This document shows, in pieces, positions 1 through 9,083 of a stretch of DNA of 16,963 bases. The DNA is from Prevotellaceae bacterium UBA7017 (GTDB lineage Bacteria > Bacteroidota > Bacteroidia > Bacteroidales > Bacteroidaceae). Position numbers and translations under genes: made by a program. The notes beneath the pieces were generated by a model. The model ran no database searches, was not told the origin of the DNA, and saw only the letters and a program-made list of their open reading frames with translations. The first letter of the stretch is position 1, and each line of letters opens with the position of its first letter. Location of the stretch: assembly GCA_002449535.1 (NCBI GenBank), contig DJWZ01000047.1, positions 1 through 16,963 of the forward strand, given 5' to 3'.

Positions 1-3000
1 TTCCTATACACGCTTGACGGCGGCATGGATGAAGAGCGGCTTAGGACAGCCGTAGAGGCTGTAGTGGCAGCGCACCCCACGTTGTTTACACGCATTGAAC
101 TGAACGAGCAGGGCGAGCCCGTGCAGAGCATAGACGACAGCGAAACGTTCAGTCTCAAGGTGGAGCATGTCAGCGACATAGAAGAGGCGAAGAAGGGTAT
201 GGTCATCCCGTTTGATTTGCATAAGGACCGCCTTTTCCACATGCGGCTGCTGAGGGATAGCGAGCATTTCTACCTGTTCATCGACGTGCATCACGTAATA
301 GGAGACGGCACGACACTGCGGGTGATAGTTGCCGACATCGAGGTTGCCTATAACGGCAAGGCACTGGAGCCCGAGGCAATGACGCTTGCTGACGTGGCAC
401 TCAAGGAGGCTGAGCTGCGCCTGACACCGGCTTTTGAGGAAGGCAGGCAGTGGTATGCCCGTAACTTTGACTGCAGCGACACCTTCAGTCAGCTGATACC
501 CGACCAAAAGGGCTCGGTGGCTTCGGAACTGAAGATACAGTCGCGCAAGCTGGGCGTCAGCCTTGATGCCATTGACGCTTTCTGCAAGGCTAACGGCATA
601 TTCAGAAGCACATTCTTTACTGCCGCGTATGGCTATCTGCTGGCAAAATACAATAATGATGAGGAGGCGCTGTTCAGCACCGTATATAACGGCCGCACAG
701 ACAAGCGACTGTTGCGCTCCGTTGCCATGCTGGTGAAGACGGTGCCCGTATATGCGAAGTTTACCGATGACACGACGGTGCTCGATTTCCTGAAGGCTGG
801 GCAGGAGCAGATGAAGGGATGCAGAGAACACGACATCTATGCATATACAGACGTAATTGCCGAACTGAACCTTCAGATGGGTTCAATCTTTGCATGGCAC
901 GGAACGGTATTAGGCGATGCAGAGATAAACGGCAAGCCCGTAAAGGCAACCGACCTGTATCATGCCAGCTTTGAAATACCGCTATACATCAAGGCAGTGA
1001 TTGCTGACGGTCAATGCTGCGTGACGGCAGAATATCGCACGGGGCTCTATTCCGAACAGCTGATAAGCATGTTCCTGGAGAGCTATGAGGCTATTACGGA
1101 GGAATTTCTCAGCAAGGAATATCTGCGCGACATCAATATCTCCACGAAAGAACAGCTGTCGCTACTCGACAGTTTCAACATCACCGACGTGCCCTACGAC
1201 CAAAGCCAGACCATCGTATCGCTGTTTCGCCAGCAGGCAGAAAGAGTGCCAGACAACATCGCAGTAGTCTATCACGACGTGAAGCTGACCTACAGAGAGG
1301 TCGATGAACTGTCAGACAGGATTGCTGCGCACATAGCTGAAAGGCTAAGGATGAAAGCTGAAAGTCCGAGCACTCCCCCCGTCATCTCCGTGCTCATACC
1401 GCGATGCGAGTGGATGGTGGTGGCGTCACTGGGCGTGCTGAAGGCAGGGTGTGCCTACCAACCACTTGACCCCACCTACCCCAAGGAGCGATTGAACTTC
1501 ATGATGCAGGATGCCGACGCAAAAATGCTTATTGCCGACGAGGCTTTGCGACCGTTGGTGGATGAATATCAGGGCGAGGTGCTGCTGACAAAGGACATCG
1601 CAGCACTGCCGGACAATCCGGTTACCCCGATTGTCCCGATTACCCCTGACTCGCTCTTCATCCTGCTATATACGTCTGGCTCTACGGGCACGCCAAAGGG
1701 CTGCCAGATTACGCACGCCAACATCGTATGCTTCTGCCATTGGTATCAGCGTTACTACTCACTGACCGACGACTGCCATGTGGCGGCTTATGCCAGCTAC
1801 GGCTTCGATGCCAACATGATGGATATGTACCCGGCACTTACCTGTGGTGCCTCTGTGTATGTTATAGGTGACAATATACGTCTGAACCTGCCGGATTTGA
1901 ACGAATACTTCAATGCCAACGGCATCACTCACTCGCTCATCACCACACAGGTGGGCTATCAGTTTGCTACCAACGTAGATAACCACTCGCTGAAACACTT
2001 CTCCGTAGGTGGCGAGAAACTATCGGCACTCGAGCCGCCAAAGAATTATCAGATGCATAATTGCTACGGACCTACTGAGTGCACCATCGTCGCCACAGCT
2101 TACCGACTGGAACGCCTTGAACAGGACATACCTATCGGCAAACCGCTTGACAATACGCGCCTGTATATTGTGGACAAACAGTTTAACCGCCTGCCTCCCG
2201 GTGCAGTGGGCGAGTTGTGGGTAAGCGGTCCGCAGGTATGCCGTGGCTACCTCAACCGCCCGGAGAAGACGGCAGAGGTCTTTATCAAGAACCCATTCAT
2301 AGGAGAAGAGGGCAATGGCGAGAAATACTCTCGTGTATATCGCACAGGCGACATAGTGCGCTATCTGCCTGACGGCAATATACAGTTCGTGGGGCGTAAG
2401 GACGAACAGGTAAAGATTCGTGGCTTCCGCATCGAACTCAAGGAGGTGGAGGCTATCATTCGCCAGTTCCCTGGCATCAAGGATGCTACCGTACAGGCAT
2501 TTGACGAAGAGGACGGCAGCAAGTTCATCGCAGCCTACGTAGTCAGCGACGAGCCTATCGACATCAATGCCCTGAACGACTTTATACTCGATGAGAAACC
2601 ACCTTACATGGTGCCTGCCGTGACGATGCAGATAGACAACATTCCGCTGAACCAAAACCAGAAGGTCAACAAGAAGGCACTGCCCAAACCCGAAAGGAAC
2701 AACAGGGCAATAGACGAAGAGCCTGGCTCTGCTGCACCACTCAACATGCTGGAGCAGGAGATACACGACATCATCGCTGAAATCATACATACTGAAGACT
2801 TCGGCATTACCACGCTGCTGGGTTATGCAGGGCTGACATCTATCACGTCCATCAAACTCGCCATACAAATAAACAAGCGCTTCGGCGTTACGCTGGATTC
2901 AAAGAAACTGGCAAAGACTGGCAGCATACAGAGCATCGAAAACGAGATACTGAAAGCCCTCTTGAGCGGAAGTGTTTCCAAACAGGACTCTGCCGAGACG

Positions 3001-6000
3001 ACACATGCCGACATGAGCAACATTCCGTTGTCGTATGCACAGATGGGGGTTTATGTAGAGTGCATGAAGCAGCCCGACTCTACCATTTACAATATTCCCG
3101 TCATTATCCGCTTCCCAAAGGATATGGACGTCACGCTGCTCATCAAGGCAGTAGAGACACTCGTCAAGAGCCATCCTATGCTACAGGCTCATTTCGGCAG
3201 TGCCGGCGCAGATACAGTACAGATTGTTGACCCCAGCCAGCCTATCGATATTTCTCAGAGTAGGCACACCGAGGAAGAGTTTACAAAATACAAACTGGAG
3301 TTTATCAAGCCATTCAACCTCAGGCAAGGACCTCTCTACCACATAGAGATAGCCACTACCGAAGAGGCAGTTTACCTGATGATGGATATCCATCACCTCG
3401 TAATAGACGGAAGCTCCTACGATGTGCTCCTGACACAATTATTCGATTTGCTCACTGGCAAGGATATTGAACCAGAGAGCTTCACCTATGCTGATTTCGT
3501 GGCTGCGCAAAAGGCTGTCGAGAACAGCGAGGACTACGCTGTGGCACACGACTTCTTCCATGAGCGACTGGGGAACGTGGAGGGAGTTACGGAGATACCA
3601 TCAGACCTGACCAATCCTAAGAATCAGGGGAGCATCGACACATTACATACCCCCCTGCACTTCAACGAGATAGAGCACTTCTGCCGTCAGCACAACATCT
3701 CTCCGGCGCATCTTACTCTTGCTGCTACATTCTATGCCCTGTCGCGCTTTGCCAACAACGAACAGCTGTGCATCACCACTATAAGTAACGGACGTGCCGA
3801 CCTGCGCATCAGTAATACCGTGGGTATGTTTGTCAACACGCTGGCGTTGTCTGCCGTCATCGACGGACAGAGTGTGATGGAATTTCTTAAAGAAACCAGC
3901 AGGAACTTCGACGAGACCCTGCGCCACGAGAGTTATCCGTTTGCCCGCATTGCCGCCGACTACGACATCACGGCAGAGATAATGTTCGCCTACCAAATGG
4001 GGGTAATGGAGAGCCATGAATACAAGGGACAGCCAGCAGAGGTGGAGATTTTAGAGAGCGACACACCTAAGTTTAGCATCGCCTTATACATACAGAATGA
4101 CCCGTCAGGCAAACCGAGCATTTGTCTGCAATATGACAACGGACGCTATAGCAAGGAACTGATGCAGAACCTGGCTCAGTCTATAAGTAATGCGGCTGAT
4201 GCCTTTATCTGCAATCCTGACGCACCGCTGAAGAGCGTGTCACTGCTCGACGACAGCCAGCTGTCACTACTCGACAGCTTCAACATCACCGACGTGCCTT
4301 ACGACCAGAGCCAGACCATCGTATCGCTGTTTCGCAGGCAGGCAGAAAGAGTGCCAAACAACATCGCAGTGGTCTATCACGACGTGAAGCTGACCTACAG
4401 AGAGGTCGATGAACTGTCAGACAGGATTGCGGCGCACATAGCTGAAAGGCTAAGGCTGAAAGTTGAAAGTCTGAGCACTCCCCCCGTCATCTCCGTGCTC
4501 ATACCGCGATGCGAGTGGATGGTGGTGGCGTCACTGGGCGTGCTGAAGGCAGGGTGTGCATACCAACCACTTGACCCCACCTACCCAAAGGAGCGACTGA
4601 ACTTCATGATGCAGGATGCCGACGCAAAAATGCTTATTGCCGACGAGGCTTTGCGACCGTTGGTAGATGAATATCAGGGCGAGGTGCTGCTGACAAGGGA
4701 CATCGCAGCACTGCCGGACAATCCGGTTACCCCGATTGTCCCGATTACCCCTGACTCGCTCTTCATCCTGCTATATACGTCTGGCTCTACGGGCACGCCA
4801 AAGGGCTGCCAGATTACGCACGCCAACATCGTATGCTTCTGCCATTGGTATCAGCGTTACTACTCACTGACCGACGACTGCCATGTAGCGGCTTATGCCA
4901 GCTATGGCTTCGATGCCTGCATGATGGATATGTATCCGGCACTCACATGTGGCGCCTCTGTGTATGTTATAGGTGACGATATACGTCTGAACCTGCCTGA
5001 TTTGAACGAATACTTCGAAGCCAATGGCATCACTCACTCGTTCATCACCACACAGGTGGGCTATCAGTTTGCTACCAACGTAGATAACCACTCGATGAAG
5101 CACTTCTCCGTAGGTGGCGAGAAACTATCGGCACTCGAGCCGCCAAAGAATTATCAGATGCATAATGGCTATGGACCTACTGAGTGCACCATCTTCACAA
5201 CAACCTACCGAATGGAACGCCTTGAGCAGGACATACCTATCGGCAAACCGCTTGACAATATGCGCCTGTATATTGTTGACAAACAGTTTAATCGCCTGCC
5301 TCCCGGTGCAGTGGGCGAGTTGTGGGTAAGCGGTCCGCAGGTGAGCCATGGCTACCTCAACCGCCCAGAAAAGACGGCAGAGGTCTTTATCAAGAACCCG
5401 TTCATAGGAGAAGTGTGCAATGGAGAAAAATACTCTCGCGTGTATCGCACCGGCGACATAGTGCGCTATCTGCCTGACGGCAATATACAGTTCGTGGGGC
5501 GCAAGGACGGACAGGTAAAGATTCGTGGCTTCCGCATCGAACTCAAGGAAGTGGAGGCTGTCATTCGCCAGTTCCCAGGCATCAAGGATGCTACCGTACA
5601 AGCTTTTGATTACGATAGCGGGGGCAAGTTTATTGCAGCTTACGTAGTCAGCGACGAGCGGGTGGACATCAAAAAACTGAATGCATTTATAGGCAAGCAG
5701 AAACCGTCCTATATGATTCCTGCGGCTACAATGCAGATAGACAGCATTCCGCTGAACCAGAACCAGAAAGTCAACAAGCGAGTCCTGCCTACTCCGGTCA
5801 TCCAGACTGATGACCACGAATATGTGGAGCCTATAGGCGATACAGAGAAACTCTTCTGCAAAATATTCAGTGACGTCCTTTCTGTGAACAGAATCGGTGC
5901 TACCGACAATTTCTTTGAACTTGGCGGAACGTCTCTAATGGTTACCAAAGTTATTATCGAAGCTGATAAGGCAGGTCACCATGTGGCTTACGGTGACGTA

Positions 6001-7275
6001 TTCTCCCATCCTACCCCGCGACTGCTGGCACAGTTCGTAACGGGTGAAATTCCTGTAGAAAAAACTGACCCTGAGATAACGGACTTTGATTATTCTGCCA
6101 TCTCCGAACTCTTGCAGCATAACAATGTAGATACGTTTGTCAATGGCGAGCGCCAGCAGCTGGGTAACGTCCTGCTCACTGGTGCTACAGGCTATCTGGG
6201 CATCCATGTTCTGCGACAGCTCATCGACTCTGATGCGCCTACCATCACATGCCTCGTACGTGGAAAGAACAAGCAGGCGGCAGAAAATCGACTTAAAACT
6301 CTGTTGTTCTATTATTTCGACAAGCGATTTGAAGAGCTATTCGGCTCCCGCATCTTTGTCGTTAATGGCGACGTTACACAAGATTTCTCAACTTTCGACC
6401 TTCAACCATCAACTTTCGACTCCATTGACACCGTCTTCAACTGTGCGGCAAACGTGAAGCATTTCTCTAAAAAGTCAGACATCGAGGATGTGAATATCGG
6501 AGGTGCTCAGCGTTGCGTGGACTTCTGTCTGAAAACAGGAGCCAAGCTGGTTCACATTTCAACCACCTCCGTCGGCGATACATGGGTCGTTCGCAGTAAT
6601 AGCGAAGAATTTCCTATTCTCGACGAACGCAAGCTCTGGTTCGGACAATTCCTTGACAACCGATATATCCATTCCAAGTTCCTTGCTGAGCGTCTGGTGC
6701 TCGATGCCGTTGCCCGTCATGGTCTCAGTGCCAAGGTGATGCGTGTGGGTAATCTGGCACCACGCAGCTACGATGGTGAGTTCCAGGTTAATTTCAATAG
6801 CAATAGCTATATGGGACGACTGAAGGTGTTCTACACTCTCGGGTGCTGCCCCTACGACAGCTATGACGACCCCACCGAGATGTCGCCTATTGACCAAACG
6901 GCAAAGGCGGTCGTACTCCTTGCCTCCACACCTAAGGAATGTACCCTTTTCCAGCCGTTCAATAATCATACCGGGTTACTCGGCGACGTGCTACAGCTGA
7001 TGGGTAAGCTGGGCAGGGAAATACGCTTTGTAGAGAATGAAGAGTTTAAGAACGCTCTTGACCAAGCTGGGCAAGAGCCAGAGAAGGCAAAGCTGCTCTC
7101 GGCTATGATGGCTTATCAGGATATGGCTCACGGACAAAAGACGGTTATGATAAATCGCGACAACCGATACACCTGCACCATACTCCATCGCCTCAACTTC
7201 TATTGGAACAACACTGCCTGGGACTATGTAGAGCGCATGCTCAATGCCATCAGCGGATTTGGCTATTTTGAGTAA
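1..7275 (+). CDS. Two-module nonribosomal peptide synthetase, C-A-T-C-A-T-R, 5' partial
   Basis: A multidomain enzyme predicted to activate two amino acids, join them and release the product reductively. The frame is open to base 1, so the true start lies outside; the first in-frame ATG (25) falls inside the first C domain. Domains in order: C1 (to about 1140, active-site HHVIGDG at 289-309), A1 (about 1156-2690, A3 loop at 1666-1701), T1 (about 2740-2960, carrier Ser at 2839-2841 in an unusual GLTSI context), C2 (about 3010-4240, HHLVIDG at 3391-3411), A2 (about 4261-5790), T2 (about 5820-6040, LGGTS Ser at 5932-5934) and a terminal thioester-reductase domain (about 6150-7275, TGATGYLG nucleotide loop at 6178-6201, YIHSK catalytic Tyr/Lys at 6664-6678). 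There is no epimerase or thioesterase. Known gut NRPSs with this order make dipeptide aldehydes and the pyrazinones they cyclise into. About 30 residues of C1 are missing; further upstream domains cannot be excluded. The product is inferred. Confidence 0.95.
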   Translation, partial: FLYTLDGGMDEERLRTAVEAVVAAHPTLFTRIELNEQGEPVQSIDDSETFSLKVEHVSDIEEAKKGMVIPFDLHKDRLFHMRLLRDSEHFYLFIDVHHVIGDGTTLRVIVADIEVAYNGKALEPEAMTLADVALKEAELRLTPAFEEGRQWYARNFDCSDTFSQLIPDQKGSVASELKIQSRKLGVSLDAIDAFCKANGIFRSTFFTAAYGYLLAKYNNDEEALFSTVYNGRTDKRLLRSVAMLVKTVPVYAKFTDDTTVLDFLKAGQEQMKGCREHDIYAYTDVIAELNLQMGSIFAWHGTVLGDAEINGKPVKATDLYHASFEIPLYIKAVIADGQCCVTAEYRTGLYSEQLISMFLESYEAITEEFLSKEYLRDINISTKEQLSLLDSFNITDVPYDQSQTIVSLFRQQAERVPDNIAVVYHDVKLTYREVDELSDRIAAHIAERLRMKAESPSTPPVISVLIPRCEWMVVASLGVLKAGCAYQPLDPTYPKERLNFMMQDADAKMLIADEALRPLVDEYQGEVLLTKDIAALPDNPVTPIVPITPDSLFILLYTSGSTGTPKGCQITHANIVCFCHWYQRYYSLTDDCHVAAYASYGFDANMMDMYPALTCGASVYVIGDNIRLNLPDLNEYFNANGITHSLITTQVGYQFATNVDNHSLKHFSVGGEKLSALEPPKNYQMHNCYGPTECTIVATAYRLERLEQDIPIGKPLDNTRLYIVDKQFNRLPPGAVGELWVSGPQVCRGYLNRPEKTAEVFIKNPFIGEEGNGEKYSRVYRTGDIVRYLPDGNIQFVGRKDEQVKIRGFRIELKEVEAIIRQFPGIKDATVQAFDEEDGSKFIAAYVVSDEPIDINALNDFILDEKPPYMVPAVTMQIDNIPLNQNQKVNKKALPKPERNNRAIDEEPGSAAPLNMLEQEIHDIIAEIIHTEDFGITTLLGYAGLTSITSIKLAIQINKRFGVTLDSKKLAKTGSIQSIENEILKALLSGSVSKQDSAETTHADMSNIPLSYAQMGVYVECMKQPDSTIYNIPVIIRFPKDMDVTLLIKAVETLVKSHPMLQAHFGSAGADTVQIVDPSQPIDISQSRHTEEEFTKYKLEFIKPFNLRQGPLYHIEIATTEEAVYLMMDIHHLVIDGSSYDVLLTQLFDLLTGKDIEPESFTYADFVAAQKAVENSEDYAVAHDFFHERLGNVEGVTEIPSDLTNPKNQGSIDTLHTPLHFNEIEHFCRQHNISPAHLTLAATFYALSRFANNEQLCITTISNGRADLRISNTVGMFVNTLALSAVIDGQSVMEFLKETSRNFDETLRHESYPFARIAADYDITAEIMFAYQMGVMESHEYKGQPAEVEILESDTPKFSIALYIQNDPSGKPSICLQYDNGRYSKELMQNLAQSISNAADAFICNPDAPLKSVSLLDDSQLSLLDSFNITDVPYDQSQTIVSLFRRQAERVPNNIAVVYHDVKLTYREVDELSDRIAAHIAERLRLKVESLSTPPVISVLIPRCEWMVVASLGVLKAGCAYQPLDPTYPKERLNFMMQDADAKMLIADEALRPLVDEYQGEVLLTRDIAALPDNPVTPIVPITPDSLFILLYTSGSTGTPKGCQITHANIVCFCHWYQRYYSLTDDCHVAAYASYGFDACMMDMYPALTCGASVYVIGDDIRLNLPDLNEYFEANGITHSFITTQVGYQFATNVDNHSMKHFSVGGEKLSALEPPKNYQMHNGYGPTECTIFTTTYRMERLEQDIPIGKPLDNMRLYIVDKQFNRLPPGAVGELWVSGPQVSHGYLNRPEKTAEVFIKNPFIGEVCNGEKYSRVYRTGDIVRYLPDGNIQFVGRKDGQVKIRGFRIELKEVEAVIRQFPGIKDATVQAFDYDSGGKFIAAYVVSDERVDIKKLNAFIGKQKPSYMIPAATMQIDSIPLNQNQKVNKRVLPTPVIQTDDHEYVEPIGDTEKLFCKIFSDVLSVNRIGATDNFFELGGTSLMVTKVIIEADKAGHHVAYGDVFSHPTPRLLAQFVTGEIPVEKTDPEITDFDYSAISELLQHNNVDTFVNGERQQLGNVLLTGATGYLGIHVLRQLIDSDAPTITCLVRGKNKQAAENRLKTLLFYYFDKRFEELFGSRIFVVNGDVTQDFSTFDLQPSTFDSIDTVFNCAANVKHFSKKSDIEDVNIGGAQRCVDFCLKTGAKLVHISTTSVGDTWVVRSNSEEFPILDERKLWFGQFLDNRYIHSKFLAERLVLDAVARHGLSAKVMRVGNLAPRSYDGEFQVNFNSNSYMGRLKVFYTLGCCPYDSYDDPTEMSPIDQTAKAVVLLASTPKECTLFQPFNNHTGLLGDVLQLMGKLGREIRFVENEEFKNALDQAGQEPEKAKLLSAMMAYQDMAHGQKTVMINRDNRYTCTILHRLNFYWNNTAWDYVERMLNAISGFGYFE
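1156..2505 (+). repeat. Adenylation-domain repeat, copy 1 (module 1)
   Basis: First copy of a roughly 1.35-kb in-frame direct repeat inside the NRPS gene, at a constant offset of 3105 bp from copy 2. It runs from the C-A linker to just after the A8 motif. Long stretches, for example 1501-1780, differ from copy 2 at only a few bases, including third codon positions. Placed by eye on the GrsA pocket numbering, the predicted binding code is D-A-M-L-F-V-C-I-V-K. This alignment was not computed, and I do not assign a substrate. Confidence 0.9.
4261..5610 (+). repeat. Adenylation-domain repeat, copy 2 (module 2)
   Basis: Second copy of the A-domain direct repeat. About two dozen residues differ from copy 1 over roughly 450. 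Eight or nine of these lie between the A4 region and just past A5, around the substrate pocket. The predicted code is D-A-M-F-F-V-G-I-F-K, so three of the pocket positions change (L/F, C/G, V/F). Similarity continues past 5610 but drops sharply, and the neighbouring C domains are not similarly close. This fits recent duplication or gene conversion limited to the A domain. Confidence 0.9.
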
Positions 7276-7300
7276 AAAAGGAATGGGGAATGCATAATTA

Positions 7301-7328
7301 TCAATGGTCAATAGTCAATGGTCAATGT
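7301..7328 (+). repeat. Tandem heptamer TCAATRG over the start of the barrel gene
   Basis: Four contiguous 7-bp units: TCAATGG, TCAATAG, TCAATGG, TCAATGT. The only possible in-frame start codon of the next gene (7318-7320) lies in the third unit; an in-frame TAG sits just upstream at 7312-7314. ATGs in other units (7304, 7325) lie in another frame and run into TAA at 7328-7330. Similar short reiterated motifs are familiar in Prevotella-like intergenic DNA, but I could not check this here. Confidence 0.7.
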
Positions 7329-9051
7329 AAAAACAGTCATACTCTTAGCCTTCATCTTCCTTTGCAACATCATTGCGAAGGCAGATGATGACATCATCAC
7401 CTATGAGGGAGACCACTACATCATCAATGTAGAGGCACTGCATCCTGACAGCGAGATGACATTGATGGATGTATTGCTGACATGTCCGGACTTCGTGACA
7501 ACTGACGGCAGGAATATCCTCGGGAAATACGATGTCTGCGTAGATAACATCAGCCATGTTATGGACATCGAGAGTTTTACGCACAATGTCAAGGCATCAG
7601 AGCTGAAGGAAGTGCATGTATATAACTTCGGCTCTGTTTCACAAGGCAGTAACGGACTGTATGGAGTTATAGATGTGTATTATAATGAGCCTCAGCCTCA
7701 TTCCACCAACGGAAAAGTAGCAGTGGAGGGCAGTACATACGGTAACGGAAAACTATATACCGACATCACGACAAGCAGCAAGAATCTCGTTATAAGGGGA
7801 TATGCCCTTACCAGTCTGAAATATGGAACAAGAAATACAAACGAAGTGAAAGACTTCCGCTCCAGACGAGCGGTAGAAGATGTCCATCTCAACCTTGACT
7901 GGAATATCAGTCCCAAGGACAATCTGAAGATAAAGGCATATCAGAAGTTCTATGACTATAAGGAACGCTCACACCTCATTGAAGCCAATGAAGACTATAC
8001 CTTTCCCAGATTGGAACGATATGGAGATTTCGTAGCCTCATATACAAGGATGATTGGCGACAATGGGGCTGAATTTATTGCAGAAGCCGGAGCGGATTAT
8101 CTCAATCTGCACGAAGGAACACGTAAGATACGGGAAACTTTTCCTTATTGCTATGCAGAAGTGTCTTTTCCATGTTTTACAGAAGGGATGTCGTTAATGG
8201 CTGGATGGGAAATGGACTATGACAACCATTGGGTAGTAGGTTCGAATCGCCAACAGATTCTTGAAAATCAGTTTTACATGCAACTTAACTACAATCATGG
8301 TTCGTGGCTCATTACCCTCGGTGACCGCCTTGACCACGTAAACCATTGGAGCCATACATACAACCTGAAAGATGACGAATTCCGTACCTCCAACTCGAAA
8401 AACATCAACTGCTACCACGTCAGTGTAGGTTATAAAGCGAACAGGCATTTCGTACAGGGGTCGTTCAGTCATGACTTCTACCTTCCATCGGCAGATGAAT
8501 TCTATGCAGACATCATTGAAATAGAACGGAGGCATTTTTATCCGAAGACCAATACTATTTGGCATACAGAGGCACGATATACCTATCAATATAAAAACAT
8601 TGCAGCAACATCAAGTGCATACTACTCATGGCAAGATGACACATATCTGCCAAAAGAAGAGAAGGTAGGTTTCCGCACGTCACTGACATGGAACACAGGA
8701 AAATTCAGACTTACAGCGGGGGCAGACTACTATCATGTGAAAAAACATTTTGACATACAGGAAGGAGAGTACAGCCATAGCAACTGTATCAACCTGAAAC
8801 TGGCTCCTACCCTGCTGTTAAGACATGGATTCAGGGTTTCATCAGTATTGCTTTACAACAATAAGCAGACTTACAATATAGTTCCAGCACATCTTTTTGC
8901 TTCGGTAAAGATAAACAAAGACTTCGGCAAGCATCTCAATGTATATGCCGACTTCCGTGACATTGCGGGAATGCCCTCCTATTCTTTCATCAATATAGAT
9001 GAAAATTATTACAATCGGGCTCTTACCTTGGGTATGACATACCGATTCTGA
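7318..9051 (+). CDS. Outer-membrane beta-barrel protein, TonB-receptor-like
   Basis: A 577-residue predicted outer-membrane protein. Residues 1-22 form a signal peptide (hydrophobic VILLAFIFLCNIIA, then KA|D). Residues about 45-125 look like a TonB-receptor plug: a 'TLMDVLLTCPDF' segment, 'DGRNILG', then 'KASELKEVHVYNFGSVSQGSNGLYGVIDVYY', the usual plug ending. The rest is rich in alternating aromatic strands typical of a barrel and ends in a C-terminal YRF, as outer-membrane barrels do. It is shorter than most TonB-dependent receptors (often 700-1000 residues), and no TonB box or carboxypeptidase-like N-terminal domain is evident. It starts 42 bp after the NRPS stop on the same strand with no promoter or terminator visible between, so co-transcription is likely. 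Uptake or export of the NRPS product is an inference from position. The start is fixed by an upstream in-frame TAG. Confidence 0.8.
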   Translation: MVNVKTVILLAFIFLCNIIAKADDDIITYEGDHYIINVEALHPDSEMTLMDVLLTCPDFVTTDGRNILGKYDVCVDNISHVMDIESFTHNVKASELKEVHVYNFGSVSQGSNGLYGVIDVYYNEPQPHSTNGKVAVEGSTYGNGKLYTDITTSSKNLVIRGYALTSLKYGTRNTNEVKDFRSRRAVEDVHLNLDWNISPKDNLKIKAYQKFYDYKERSHLIEANEDYTFPRLERYGDFVASYTRMIGDNGAEFIAEAGADYLNLHEGTRKIRETFPYCYAEVSFPCFTEGMSLMAGWEMDYDNHWVVGSNRQQILENQFYMQLNYNHGSWLITLGDRLDHVNHWSHTYNLKDDEFRTSNSKNINCYHVSVGYKANRHFVQGSFSHDFYLPSADEFYADIIEIERRHFYPKTNTIWHTEARYTYQYKNIAATSSAYYSWQDDTYLPKEEKVGFRTSLTWNTGKFRLTAGADYYHVKKHFDIQEGEYSHSNCINLKLAPTLLLRHGFRVSSVLLYNNKQTYNIVPAHLFASVKINKDFGKHLNVYADFRDIAGMPSYSFINIDENYYNRALTLGMTYRF

Positions 9052-9083
9052 GATAATAACAAACGAATACATAACACATATTT

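Noticed and set aside
4..831. Long minus-strand frame opposite the first C domain
   Set aside because: Shadow of the NRPS coding strand: no recognisable domain, and the + strand reading has intact catalytic motifs.
2020..2868. Minus-strand frame of 282 codons, with a similar one at 5125-5817
   Set aside because: The two are alike only because they lie opposite the duplicated A domains; neither has a recognisable protein pattern.
7301..7328. Short tandem repeats as a CRISPR array
   Set aside because: Units are 7 bp and contiguous, without spacers, and no cas gene is present.
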